Positions 9,644 to 18,678 of a stretch of 64,000 nucleotides of DNA are shown piece after piece. The notes under the pieces were generated by a model, which saw only the letters and a program-made list of their open reading frames with translations, had not been told where the DNA came from and made no database searches. Every line of letters starts with the position of its first letter. Position 1 is the first letter of the stretch. Source of the DNA: Pelomonas aquatica (GTDB lineage: Bacteria > Pseudomonadota > Gammaproteobacteria > Burkholderiales > Burkholderiaceae_C); NCBI RefSeq assembly GCF_026712205.1, contig NZ_JAPPUW010000019.1:28183-92182 (forward strand), given 5' to 3'. Position numbers and translations under genes: made by a program.

Positions 9644-10489
9644 TCACGGGGTCTGGACGTCGGCGCAGAGGAAGCGCTCGATCAGGCCGATCTGCTCGGC
9701 CGTGTTCAGGGCGGGCGCATGGCCGCAACCGGGAATCAAGGCCACCGCCGCGCGCGGCCCGCGCTCACGCATCGCCTGGGCGGTCTCGGCGGTCAGCAGC
9801 GTCGAGGCCTCGCCGCGCAGGCAGAGCACGGGCAGGTCGAGCTGGTCCCAGGCGGCCCACAGCACATAGTCGTCCGGGTGGTGCTCGAACTGCTGCACCA
9901 GGGCCGGGTCGTAGTGCGTCGTCAGCCGGCCGTCGGGCAGGCGGCGCAGCGAGGTCTCGGTCAGGTGGCGCCATTGGCTGTCGCTCAGGTGACCGAAGCT
10001 CGCATAGATCTCGCGGAAATAGGCCTCCAGCTCGGTGACCGTCGCAAAGCTCGGCGGTTGGCCGGCATAGGTCTGGATGCGCGCCAGCGCCGGCGCGGCC
10101 AGCTCGGGGCCGTTGTCGTTGAGGACCAGGCGGCGGATGCGGCCGCGCAGCCGGGTGGCCGCGCCCAGCGTGCCGATGGCGCCGCCCATGGACGTGCCGA
10201 CCCAGTGCACCTTCTGCAGGCCGAGCTGGTCCAGCAGGGCCTCGGCCTGCTCCACGTAGAAATCCAGGCAGTATTCGCGCGCCGGGTCGACGGCCCATTG
10301 CGACAGGCCGCGGCCCAGGGTGTCGGGGCAGACGATGCGCCAGCGAGCGCTGAGCGCGGCGGCGAAGTCGTCGAAGTCGCGGCCGCTGCGTGCGAGGCCG
10401 TGCCAGGCGATGACGGGCGGCGCGCTTTCGTCACCCCATTCGGTGACGTGCAGCTCGCGGCCCAGGCAGTTGACGTAGCGGGACCTCAT
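9644..10489 (-). CDS. alpha/beta hydrolase
   Basis: The 281-residue protein has the alpha/beta-hydrolase order: oxyanion HG motif 'VIAWHGLARSGRDFDDFAA', nucleophile elbow GTSMGG (Ser in G-x-S-x-G, near residue 100), acid region 'LPVLCLRGEASTLLTAE' and the late histidine 'IPGCGHAPALN'. The ATG at 10489 overlaps the stop of the second livM by ATGA, so it is translated with that transporter. This suggests it hydrolyses the imported compound or a product made from it, such as an ester, amide or lactone (inference). The substrate is unknown. Confidence 0.87.
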   Translation of the reverse strand: MRSRYVNCLGRELHVTEWGDESAPPVIAWHGLARSGRDFDDFAAALSARWRIVCPDTLGRGLSQWAVDPAREYCLDFYVEQAEALLDQLGLQKVHWVGTSMGGAIGTLGAATRLRGRIRRLVLNDNGPELAAPALARIQTYAGQPPSFATVTELEAYFREIYASFGHLSDSQWRHLTETSLRRLPDGRLTTHYDPALVQQFEHHPDDYVLWAAWDQLDLPVLCLRGEASTLLTAETAQAMRERGPRAAVALIPGCGHAPALNTAEQIGLIERFLCADVQTP

Positions 10490-11580
10490 GTTGTGCTTCT
10501 CCTCCCGTTCCTGCCGCGGGCCCAGGCCGCGAGCCGCAGCCGCCCGACGATGCCGCCGGGGAAGTGGTAGACGGCCAGCACGAACAGCAGGCCCAGCCAC
10601 AGCAGCCAGCGGTCCGGCGACACCAGCGTGCCGGCGACCGGCAGGCCTTCCACGAGGCCGCCGGCCCACTTCAGCAGCGCCTGCAGATAGTTCTGCGCGA
10701 CGATGAAGAGCACGCTGCCGATGATGGCGCCGTAGATGGAGCCCATGCCGCCGATGACGACGATGAGCAGCAGGTCCAGCATGATCTCCATGCTCATGGC
10801 CGTCTCGGGCCCCGTGTAGCGCAGCCACAGCGCCAGCAGCGCGCCGCCGCAGCAGGCCAGCAGGGCCGCGATGATGTTGGCGCCGGTACGGTAGACGACG
10901 GGCCGGTAGCCGATGGCCTCGGCGCGGAACTCGTTCTCGCGGATGGCCTGCAGCACGCGGCCGAAGGGCGAATTGACGATGCGCAGCAGCAGCGCGACCA
11001 GGGCCGCGACGGCGACGAACAGCAGGTAGTAGGTCAGCAGCCGGCCGTCGAGCGTGACGCCCAGCACCGGCTCCTCCATGAATTCGGTGGACGGCCGAAG
11101 CGCTTCAGGCAGCTGGAAGTTCAGCCCGTCCTCGCCGCCGGTGAAGTCGCTCAGCTGCGACGCCAGCGTCATGAAGGCCGACGCGACGGCCAGCGTGATC
11201 ATCGCAAAGAAGATGGCCTTCACGCGCAGGCTGGCCAGGCCCATCGCCAGCGCCAGCGCGGCGCTCAGCGCCAGCGCGGCGGCGAAGCCGATGGCCAGCG
11301 AGCTCCAGTCCGGGCCCAGCCTGGTTGCCGCGATCGCGATGCCATAGGCGCCGATGCCGACGAACATCGTGTGCGCAAAGCTGACGATGCCGGTGTAGCC
11401 CAGCAGCAGGTCGTAGCTGGCGACGAGCAGGATGAAGACCAGGATCTTGGCCGCGACATTGAGCGCCTGCGTGCCCGGGAAGATGAAGGGCGCGCCGAGC
11501 AGGCCGACGAAGCAGGCGATGAGCAGCGCGCCGAGGATGCGGCTGCGCGGCAGGTCGTGGGAGAGCAGTGCGCGGATCAT
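10486..11580 (-). CDS. livM: branched-chain amino acid-type ABC permease LivM (system 2)
   Basis: The 364-residue membrane protein has LivM features: 'YDLLLGYTGIVSFAHTMFVG' in the first half and the docking loop 'QAIRENEFRAEAIGYRPVVY'. It is longer than the system-1 LivM because of an extended N-terminus and periplasmic loop. It overlaps livH2 (ATGA at 11577-11580) upstream and the hydrolase downstream (ATGA), a tightly coupled set. The substrate may not be an amino acid. Confidence 0.91.
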   Translation of the reverse strand: MIRALLSHDLPRSRILGALLIACFVGLLGAPFIFPGTQALNVAAKILVFILLVASYDLLLGYTGIVSFAHTMFVGIGAYGIAIAATRLGPDWSSLAIGFAAALALSAALALAMGLASLRVKAIFFAMITLAVASAFMTLASQLSDFTGGEDGLNFQLPEALRPSTEFMEEPVLGVTLDGRLLTYYLLFVAVAALVALLLRIVNSPFGRVLQAIRENEFRAEAIGYRPVVYRTGANIIAALLACCGGALLALWLRYTGPETAMSMEIMLDLLLIVVIGGMGSIYGAIIGSVLFIVAQNYLQALLKWAGGLVEGLPVAGTLVSPDRWLLWLGLLFVLAVYHFPGGIVGRLRLAAWARGRNGRRSTT

Positions 11581-12553
11581 TTGGCCCCCACCGGGTAGAG
11601 GCCCTGCGGGCGCCACAGCAGCACGGCGACCATCAGCCCTATGTTGGAGAACAGCGCCGCCTTGGGCGCGAGGAAGCCGGCGTAGTTGGCCATCAGCCCG
11701 ACGAGCAGCGCGCCGACCAGGCAGCCCAGCGTCGAGCCCAGGCCGCCGATGATGATGACGATGAAGAGCAGCAGGTTGACTTGGCCGCCGATTTGCGGCG
11801 TGACGCCCTGCTGCACCAGGCCCCACAGCACGCCGCCCAGGCCCGCGAGTGCGGAGCCGGCGACGAAGACGCCGACGAAGAGGCGCCGGATGCGGTAGCC
11901 CAGCGCCTCGACCATCTCGCGGTCCTGCACGCCGGCGCGGATCAGCAGGCCGATCTTGGTGCGGTTCAGCACCCCCAGCAGCGCGACGAGGACGGCCAGG
12001 CCGATGACGCAGGCCAGCAGGCGGAACTTCTCGACGGCGACGTCACCGATCAGGAAGATGCCGCGCAGCGTCTCCGGCATGGGCAGAGGGATGAGCTGGG
12101 CGCCCCAGCTCGCCTTGATGAGTTCCTCGCCGATGATCATGCCGCCCATCGTGATGAGGATCTGCTTCAGGTGCTGGCCGTAGACGGGGCGCACCAGCAC
12201 GCGCTCGAACACGACGCCGACGGCGGCGGAGACGGCCATGCCGGCGGCGCAGGCGGCGGCGAGGGCCGCGAGGTTGGCGGCGACGCTGTTGCTGCCGGCC
12301 CAGGGAGCGAGGGCGGCCAGCACGGTGGTGGCCATGAAGGCGCCGAGCGCGATGAAGACGCCGTGGCCGAAGTTCAGCACGTCCATCAGGCCGAAGACCA
12401 GCGTCAGGCCGGAGGCGATGACGAAGACGATGAGGCCCATCGCGAGGCCGGCCAGGGTCAGGTTGGCCCAGGTGCTGGGGCTGCCGGTCAGCGGCAGCGC
12501 GAGCAGCATGAGGGCGGCCAGCAGGGTGAGGGGTTTGGGGTCGAGCTTCATGT

Positions 12554-12557
<4 letters not shown>
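11577..12557 (-). CDS. livH: branched-chain amino acid-type ABC permease LivH (system 2)
   Basis: The 326-residue permease carries 'FGLMDVLNFGHGVFIALGAF', the LivH signature with DVLNFGHG. The start at 12557 (MNMKLDPKPLTLLAALMLLA) overlaps the livF2 stop by ATGA; a second in-frame ATG six bases on is an alternative. It is the partner of the LivM encoded at 10486-11580. Confidence 0.91.
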
Positions 12558-13372
<815 letters not shown>

Positions 13373-13434
13373 TGGGCAACCTCCTGCTTGTTGACATCGA
13401 CGAGGAGGTGGACCGAGGGTAGGAACTGACTTCC

Positions 13435-13590
13435 GTGCCCCCATGGTGACTGCCTGCGGCGCTGGCCTCGCGAAGGCCCGTATGAGACCTGCAGCCCATG
13501 GGGTGCCGGAAGGCCGTGACGGGCCACTGGATGTAGCGCCAAGCCTTCACCGCCGGAGCGCCAATCAATGAGCTCCCCGCCGGGCCTTCC
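13435..13590 (+). ncRNA. putative IS110 bridge RNA (target-binding and donor-binding loops)
   Basis: Two large stem-loops lie in order. Loop 1: stems CCCCATGG/CCATGGGG (13439-13446 with 13496-13503) and CTGC/GCAG, with inner hairpin GGCCT-CGCGA-AGGCC (13464-13478). Loop 2: stems GGAAGGCC/GGCCTTCC (13508-13515 with 13583-13590) and CGGG/CCCG, with inner hairpin GCGC/GCGC. The single-stranded sides match DNA. 13457-13463 CGGCGCT equals the left target. 13479-13486 is complementary to the right target at 7 of 8 bases. 13525-13534 CACTGGATGT equals the element right end at 10 of 10. 13566-13573 is complementary to the core plus left end at 8 of 8. This is the architecture known for IS621 bridge RNA. 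The transcript ends are not determined. Confidence 0.82.
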
Positions 13591-13629
13591 GACACGGGCA
13601 GTCATACCGCAACTCCAAGGAGTCTGTCT

Positions 13630-14847
13630 ATGAGTACTCAAGTCTTTTGCGGATTGGACTGGGCCACGCAAACGCATGCGGTGTGCATCATCGACACCGC
13701 CGGCCAGGTCCTGGAACGCTTCGAGGTCAGCCACGACCACGATGGCCTGGCTGCGCTGGCACACCGCCTTGCCCGCTACGGCGCGAACTTGCGCATCGCC
13801 ATCGAGCGTCCCTCGGGCCTGATCGTCGATGCGCTGGTCGAGGCCGCTCATCAGGTCTTTGCGATCCATCCCAATGCCGTCAAGGCCAGCCGTCCGCGTT
13901 ACCGCAGTCACGGCGCCAAGAGCGACGCCTCGGATGCTTATCTGCTTGCCGATCTGCTGCGCACCGATGGACATCGCTGGTCCGCGCTGTCCCCACAGTC
14001 GGACTCCATCCGCGCTCTGCGTGCCTTGGTGCGCGCTCGCGATGATCTGGTGGCCACTCGCATCGCTCTGGCCAATCAATTGCACTCCACACTCGACGCC
14101 TTCTGGCCTGGCGGCGCCCGCATCTTTGCAGCCGTGGACTCGCCCATCGGCTTGGCGTTCCTCAAACGCTATCCATCGCCAGCTTCGGCCGCCGGCCTGA
14201 ACGAATCTCGCCTGCAGCGCTTCTGTCGTGCCCAGCACTACAGCGGCCGCCGCAGCCCTGCCGAACTCCTCGGGCGACTGCAGGCCGCCGCGCGCGGCAT
14301 GGCCCCTGCATTGACGGCCCAGGCCATGGCCGACGTGGTGCTCTCGCTGGTCGACGTCTTGACACCCTTGGTCGAACAGATCGCCGCTTTGACTCATCGC
14401 ATCGAGCGTTTCATCGAATCGCTTCCCGACGGACAAATCATCATGTCCTTCCCTCGGGCCGGACACATCTGCGCCGCTCAGATCCTGGCCGAACTGGGTG
14501 ATGTCCGTGAGCGATTCCCCAGCGATGACCGACTCGCCGCCGAGGCTGGCGTCGTGCCTGTCACCTATCAATCGGGCAAGACCCGCTGCGTGAGCTTTCG
14601 CTGGGCCTGCAATCATCGGCTGCGCAAAGCCATCACCTGCATGGCCGACAACTCGCGCCACACCAATCTCTGGGCTCGCGGCTTGTACGCAGCAGCTCGA
14701 CAACGAGGCTGCGATCATCCCCATGCCATCCGTATCCTTGCCCGGGCCTGGTTGCGCGTGCTCTGGCGCGCCTGGACCGATCGCAAGACTTACGACGCCA
14801 GCCTTCATCTGTCCGCCCTCAAAGCCACTTCTTCTGGCGGGGGTTGA
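13630..14847 (+). CDS. IS110-family transposase (DEDD / Transposase_20)
   Basis: The 405-residue recombinase has the N-terminal RuvC-like DEDD domain: Asp10 in GLDWA, Glu59 in IAIERP, Asp99 and Asp102 in KSDASDAYLLADLL. A coiled middle section follows, then the C-terminal Transposase_20 domain with 'MSFPRAGHICAAQILAELGD' and 'GVVPVTYQSGKT', where Ser315 is the expected nucleophile. All catalytic residues are present and no frameshift is seen, so it should be active. A Shine-Dalgarno (AAGGAG) precedes ATG 13630. Codon use is less GC-extreme than the neighbours, in line with transfer. Confidence 0.96.
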   Translation: MSTQVFCGLDWATQTHAVCIIDTAGQVLERFEVSHDHDGLAALAHRLARYGANLRIAIERPSGLIVDALVEAAHQVFAIHPNAVKASRPRYRSHGAKSDASDAYLLADLLRTDGHRWSALSPQSDSIRALRALVRARDDLVATRIALANQLHSTLDAFWPGGARIFAAVDSPIGLAFLKRYPSPASAAGLNESRLQRFCRAQHYSGRRSPAELLGRLQAAARGMAPALTAQAMADVVLSLVDVLTPLVEQIAALTHRIERFIESLPDGQIIMSFPRAGHICAAQILAELGDVRERFPSDDRLAAEAGVVPVTYQSGKTRCVSFRWACNHRLRKAITCMADNSRHTNLWARGLYAAARQRGCDHPHAIRILARAWLRVLWRAWTDRKTYDASLHLSALKATSSGGG

Positions 14848-14858
14848 CACTGGATGTC

Positions 14859-15503
14859 TCATTCGTGGTCCAGCAGCTCGCGCAGGTCGTGCGCAAAGCC
14901 TTCGAGGTCGGCCTCGCTGGCCGCGACGAGCTTGCCGAAGACGTTGTAGGCCAGCACGGCAGGGATCGCCACTGCCAGGCCGGCGGCCGTCATGATCAGC
15001 GCCTCGCCGACCGGGCCGGAGATCTTCTCGATCGTGATGTTGCCGGCCGCCGAGATGCCGACCAGCGCGTGGTAGATGCCCCAGACGGTGCCGAACAGGC
15101 CGACGAAGGGCGCCGTCGCGCCGATGGAGGCCAGCAGCACCTGGCCGAACTGCAGCCTCGCGAGCACCGCGTGCAGCGCGTCGCGCAGGCGGCGGGTCAG
15201 GCGGGACTCGCGCCGGCCGGCGGCCGCCAGCGTCGCGGCCTGCGTCTCGGCCGTCGCGGCGTCGAGCAGCGGCAGCAGCAGCGCCTCGGTGTCGAAGCTC
15301 TGCAGCGCGCCGCGGCCCTCGGCCACGCCGGCCGCAGACCAGAAGGCCGGCACCGCGCGGACCAGGCCGCGGCGGGCGCGGCGCAGCAGCCAGGTTTTCC
15401 ACAGGATCAGCGCCCAGGCGCTGACCGACATGGCTAGCAGCAGCAGCGCCACGGCGCGGCCGACCAGGTCGCTCTGGGCCCAGAAGTCCGCGAAGCCACC
15501 CAT
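14859..15503 (-). CDS. exbB: MotA/TolQ/ExbB proton channel family protein
   Basis: The 214-residue inner-membrane protein has three hydrophobic segments (about residues 15-36, 118-142 and 165-190) and the family signature 'LLASIGATAPFVGLFGTVWG' followed by 'GEALIMTAAGLAVAIPAVLA'. ExbB with ExbD and TonB uses the proton gradient to energise outer-membrane transport. In many Burkholderiales the gene after exbB is exbD. Here the next gene is livF2, separated only by the IS110 element, and no exbD is visible. Its stop TGA (14859-14861) begins in the last base of the IS core. It lies two bases downstream of dapB on the same strand. Confidence 0.9.
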   Translation of the reverse strand: MGGFADFWAQSDLVGRAVALLLLAMSVSAWALILWKTWLLRRARRGLVRAVPAFWSAAGVAEGRGALQSFDTEALLLPLLDAATAETQAATLAAAGRRESRLTRRLRDALHAVLARLQFGQVLLASIGATAPFVGLFGTVWGIYHALVGISAAGNITIEKISGPVGEALIMTAAGLAVAIPAVLAYNVFGKLVAASEADLEGFAHDLRELLDHE

Positions 15504-15505
15504 GC

Positions 15506-16240
15506 TCAGGCGAAACCCAGCACGTCGGCCATGCCGAACAGGCCTGTCGCCTTGCCCGCCAGGAAGCGCGCCGCGCGCAGGCTGCCCTGGGCGTAGATGG
15601 CGCGGCTGCTGGCCTTGTGGCTGATCTCGATGCGCTCGCCGGTGCCGGCGAACAGCACGGTGTGGTCGCCGATGATGTCGCCGCCGCGCACGGTGGCGAA
15701 GCCGATGGTGGACGGGTCGCGCATGCCGGTGACGCCCTCGCGGCCGTAGACGGCGCAGGCCTTGAGGTCGCGGCCCAGCGCATTGGCGACGACCTGGCCC
15801 ATCTGCAGCGCGGTACCGCTGGGCGCGTCGACCTTGTTGCGGTGGTGGGCCTCGACGATCTCGATGTCGAAGCCCTCGTGCATCGCGCGGGCGGCCATGT
15901 CGAGCAGCTTCAGCACGACGTTGACGCCGACGCTCATATTCGGCGCGAAGACGATGGCCGTGCGCTCGGCGAGCCTGGCGATCTCGGCCTTCTGCGCGGC
16001 ATCGAAGCCGGTCGTGCCGATGACGGCCTTCACGCCCAGATCGGCGCAGGCGGCCAGGTGGGCCAGCGTCGCCTCGGGGCGGGTGAAGTCGATCATCACG
16101 TCGGCGCCGGCCAGGCCCGCGCGGACTTCGTCGCCCTTGTCCAGCGTGACGTGCAGCCTGCAGTCGTCGGCGGCCTGAAAGGCCTCGATCAGCATCCTGC
16201 CCATGCGCCCGGAGGCGCCCATCACGGCGACCTTCAGCAT
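15506..16240 (-). CDS. dapB: 4-hydroxy-tetrahydrodipicolinate reductase
   Basis: DapB reduces hydroxy-tetrahydrodipicolinate with NAD(P)H in lysine and diaminopimelate synthesis in the cytoplasm. The sequence has the dinucleotide motif GASGRMG near the start, '[20 protein letters not shown]', and the catalytic/substrate motif '[16 protein letters not shown]'. At 244 residues it is about 20 shorter than usual. The loop between the first strand-helix unit and '[17 protein letters not shown]' is compressed to '[14 protein letters not shown]', so a surface segment is missing. The start ATG shares one base with the bamE stop (TGATG). Confidence 0.94.
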   Translation of the reverse strand: MLKVAVMGASGRMGRMLIEAFQAADDCRLHVTLDKGDEVRAGLAGADVMIDFTRPEATLAHLAACADLGVKAVIGTTGFDAAQKAEIARLAERTAIVFAPNMSVGVNVVLKLLDMAARAMHEGFDIEIVEAHHRNKVDAPSGTALQMGQVVANALGRDLKACAVYGREGVTGMRDPSTIGFATVRGGDIIGDHTVLFAGTGERIEISHKASSRAIYAQGSLRAARFLAGKATGLFGMADVLGFA

Positions 16241-16821
16241 CACGAGCCCGCCCTGGCCGGCAGGGCGTCCAGCGGCGGGTAGACCCGCCCCGGGGCCGGG
16301 CCTTCGGCGGCGGCGGTCGGCGCGGCCTCGGCGCTCGGCTTGGGCGGCGGCAGCGCGTCGCGCTCGGCCTGGCTCAGCGCCAGCTTGGGCTCCTTCTTGC
16401 CGGGCTTGAAGGTGTTGACGGAGGCGACGAATTCGTTCTCGGTCGGCAGGTCGTCGGGCACTTCCAGCGTCTTCAGCTTGTCGCCGTCGAAGCTCGCGAC
16501 GACGAGGCGCCGCTGCGCCGGCGCACCCTGGCGGCGGATCGTGAAGACATAGTCCCAGCGCGCCTCGTGGAAGACGTCGGCCAGCAGCGGCGAGCCGAGC
16601 AGGTCGCGCACCTGGGCCTTGGGCATGCCGGGCTTCACGCGGGCGACCATCTCCTTGGTCAGCACATTGCCCTGCACGACCTCGACGCGGTAGGGCGTCA
16701 GCACGCCCAGCACCTTGTCGCCGGTGACGGAGGGCAGGGAATCCCAGGTGGGCAGATAGGAGCAGCCGCCAAGCAGCGCGAGCGACGCGAGCAGGGGGAG
16801 GGAGGCAGGCAGGGGGCGCAT
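16240..16821 (-). CDS. bamE: outer membrane protein assembly factor BamE
   Basis: This 193-residue lipoprotein has a signal peptide ending in the lipobox LGGC (Cys20). The SmpA/OmlA domain follows, with '[20 protein letters not shown]' and '[20 protein letters not shown]'. A proline/alanine-rich tail (residues about 150-193) is an extension common in this group. BamE supports the Bam complex that inserts outer-membrane proteins. It is divergent from fur, an arrangement conserved in betaproteobacteria, and is followed by dapB. Confidence 0.95.
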   Translation of the reverse strand: MRPLPASLPLLASLALLGGCSYLPTWDSLPSVTGDKVLGVLTPYRVEVVQGNVLTKEMVARVKPGMPKAQVRDLLGSPLLADVFHEARWDYVFTIRRQGAPAQRRLVVASFDGDKLKTLEVPDDLPTENEFVASVNTFKPGKKEPKLALSQAERDALPPPKPSAEAAPTAAAEGPAPGRVYPPLDALPARAGS

Positions 16822-16923
16822 GGGCGGCTGGCAGAAGGGACTTGAAACACCCGCCGGAGGCCCGGCTGGCTATGATCGCGCGGATTCTAGCGGGGCCCAT
16901 CCCGGCCCCTCGCGCACCCCGCC

Positions 16924-17370
16924 ATGCCCAGCTCCTCCGCCAAGAACCAGACCAGCGACATCAAGAACAGCGGCCTCAAGGCGACGTTGCCGCGCATCAA
17001 GATCCTCGAGATCTTCCAGCGCGCCGAGCAGCGCCACATGACGGCCGAGGATGTCTACAAGGCCCTGCTCGGCGAGGGTGCCGACATCGGCCTGGCGACG
17101 GTCTACCGCGTGCTGCAGCAGTTCGAGCAGGCCGGCCTGCTGAGCCGCAACCATTTCGAGACCGGCAAGGCCGTCTACGAGCTCAACGAGGGCCGCCACC
17201 ACGACCACCTCGTCTGCCTGACCTGCGGCAAGGTCGAGGAGTTCTTCGACGCCGGCATCGAGGAGCGCCAGCATGCGATCGCGCGCGAGCGCGGCTTCCA
17301 GCTGCAGGAGCACTCGCTGGCGCTCTACGCCAGCTGCGTGAAGGCGGACTGCCCGAACCGGGGCAGCTAG
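16924..17370 (+). CDS. fur: ferric uptake regulator Fur
   Basis: The 148-residue repressor has a winged helix ('[12 protein letters not shown]', '[18 protein letters not shown]') and the metal site '[16 protein letters not shown]', with a second cysteine pair CVKADC near the C-terminus for structural zinc. With iron(II) bound it represses iron uptake genes. ATG 16924 follows a 102-base divergent region shared with bamE. A TATGAT at 16871-16876 could be a -10 element, but no well-spaced -35 is seen. The stop overlaps the convergent hypothetical gene by four bases. Confidence 0.96.
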   Translation: MPSSSAKNQTSDIKNSGLKATLPRIKILEIFQRAEQRHMTAEDVYKALLGEGADIGLATVYRVLQQFEQAGLLSRNHFETGKAVYELNEGRHHDHLVCLTCGKVEEFFDAGIEERQHAIARERGFQLQEHSLALYASCVKADCPNRGS

Positions 17371-17966
17371 CGCCTGACGTAGCGCGTCGCCGTCAGCGCG
17401 TCCGACACCACGCTGCTCTTGTTGTCCACATAGCCCCAGCCGCGCATCGCCGTGCGCACCTCGGCCTCCGACGGGAATGCGCCCGGGCCCTTGGCATGCA
17501 CGACCCAGACGGTCTTGCAGATCATCGTCGCGTGGAACTCGGCCATGCGCTCCAGCTCGCCCGGCTTGCTGATGACGGCCACCAGCATGCGCGCCGTCTT
17601 GACATTGCCCGTCAGCCCCTGGGACAGCGCCTCGGCGAGGGCCGGGTCCAGCGTGCCGACGGTGGGGCCGATCAGCAGCGCCGGGTTCGCGGCGCTGACG
17701 CCGAGCCTGGCGGCCAGCGTGGGCGGCGGGGTCTGCAGCTTCTTCAGCCAGCGCTCGCCCTCCTTCGCGCCCAGCTCAAGGGCGACGGCCTCGCCGTCCG
17801 CGTCGAAGCACAGCGCCTCGCCGTCCAGGCGCAGCTTCTGCAGCGCGGCGACGGCCCAGCGGCGCCTGAGCGCGCCGCGCAGCACGATGGCGGTCGATTC
17901 GAGCAGGGCGGTGGCCTCGGCGGTTTCCTGCCCGACGCGGGCGGTGCAAAGGGCTTCACGTCCCAT
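17367..17966 (-). CDS. hypothetical protein (DUF3052-like tail)
   Basis: The 199-residue protein has no signal peptide or membrane segment. The C-terminal third ('[20 protein letters not shown] ... [12 protein letters not shown]') has the spacing of DUF3052-type proteins, where W-x-x-x-K is followed by a Gly-rich turn and a final Arg-x-x-R. This is a weak, by-eye likeness. The N-terminal part resembles nothing I know. It converges on fur and its start overlaps the rhombosortase stop by 11 bases, so they are probably co-transcribed. Confidence 0.72.
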   Translation of the reverse strand: MGREALCTARVGQETAEATALLESTAIVLRGALRRRWAVAALQKLRLDGEALCFDADGEAVALELGAKEGERWLKKLQTPPPTLAARLGVSAANPALLIGPTVGTLDPALAEALSQGLTGNVKTARMLVAVISKPGELERMAEFHATMICKTVWVVHAKGPGAFPSEAEVRTAMRGWGYVDNKSSVVSDALTATRYVRR

Positions 17967-18546
17967 GCGGGCTCCTGGTTGGTCTTTCGAGGGCGCACAT
18001 TGTCAGCGCCCAGGCGATGGCGCCCGACAGCGCGCCGCTCAGATGGGCGAAGGGCGCGACCGGGAAGTCGAAATCGGGTGTCGCGCGCAGCACCGGGCCG
18101 AGCGGGTGTTCGAGCACGAGCTTGGCGGCGAGGCCGACCAGGATGCCGGCACCGATCCAGCGTTCGCGGCCGCCGCGCATCAGCAGCGTCGGCGCCGCGA
18201 TGGCGACCAGCGCATGCAGCACGCCGGACAGGCCGGCATAGTGCAGCAACTCGGGCCGCAGCAGCAGGCCGAGCTGGGTCAGCGGCAGCGCGACGAGGCC
18301 GGCCGCGACCGCCCGCCCGCCGAGCGCGGCGCGCCAGCCCAGCAGCGCGATGACGGCGCAGCCCGCCAGGTTGGCGCCCAGGTGGAGGGGCGTCCAGTGC
18401 ACGAAGGCGGCCGTGACGGCGCGCCAGGGCTGGGCCGCGACCAGCGCGGGCTGCCAGTCGAGCCATTCGCGGGGCAGCGGCCAGGCCAGCAGGGCCAGGG
18501 CGGCAAGCGCGGCGCACAGGGCCGGCCAGCGGAAAGGGCGTGTCAT
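17956..18546 (-). CDS. rrtA: rhombosortase (rhomboid-family intramembrane serine protease)
   Basis: The 196-residue membrane protein has about six helices. It shows Asn59 in 'HLGANLAG', the catalytic Ser107 in YAGLSGVLHAL and the catalytic His168 in 'PFAHLSGALSGAI'. This order and the short length fit the rhombosortase group (GlyGly-CTERM sorting enzymes) better than long rhomboids. Rhombosortases cleave C-terminal GG-CTERM anchors of surface-exported proteins. No GG-CTERM protein is encoded in this window, so its substrates lie elsewhere. It is followed by the DUF gene at 17367. Confidence 0.82.
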   Translation of the reverse strand: MTRPFRWPALCAALAALALLAWPLPREWLDWQPALVAAQPWRAVTAAFVHWTPLHLGANLAGCAVIALLGWRAALGGRAVAAGLVALPLTQLGLLLRPELLHYAGLSGVLHALVAIAAPTLLMRGGRERWIGAGILVGLAAKLVLEHPLGPVLRATPDFDFPVAPFAHLSGALSGAIAWALTMCALERPTRSPHGT

Positions 18547-18678
18547 CGGTGGGACTGGGTTGTCGAGGGTGGCAGTTTGGCATCGGCCTCCCCGGGCCGG
18601 CGCGGCGCGGGTACGCTCTCGCCTTTGCGCGGGGCCGGCCGGTTCGGCGCTTTCGTGAACACCGTCCCACCCCGGCCC

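Noticed and set aside
13381..13629. CRISPR-like or riboswitch reading of the paired structures before the transposase
   Set aside because: There are no spaced direct repeats, and the matches of loop sides to the element ends and flanks are specific to an IS110 bridge RNA.
16842..16876. Sigma-70 promoter for fur (TTGAAA and TATGAT)
   Set aside because: The gap between the hexamers is 23 bases, too long for a normal promoter; noted only as a possible -10.
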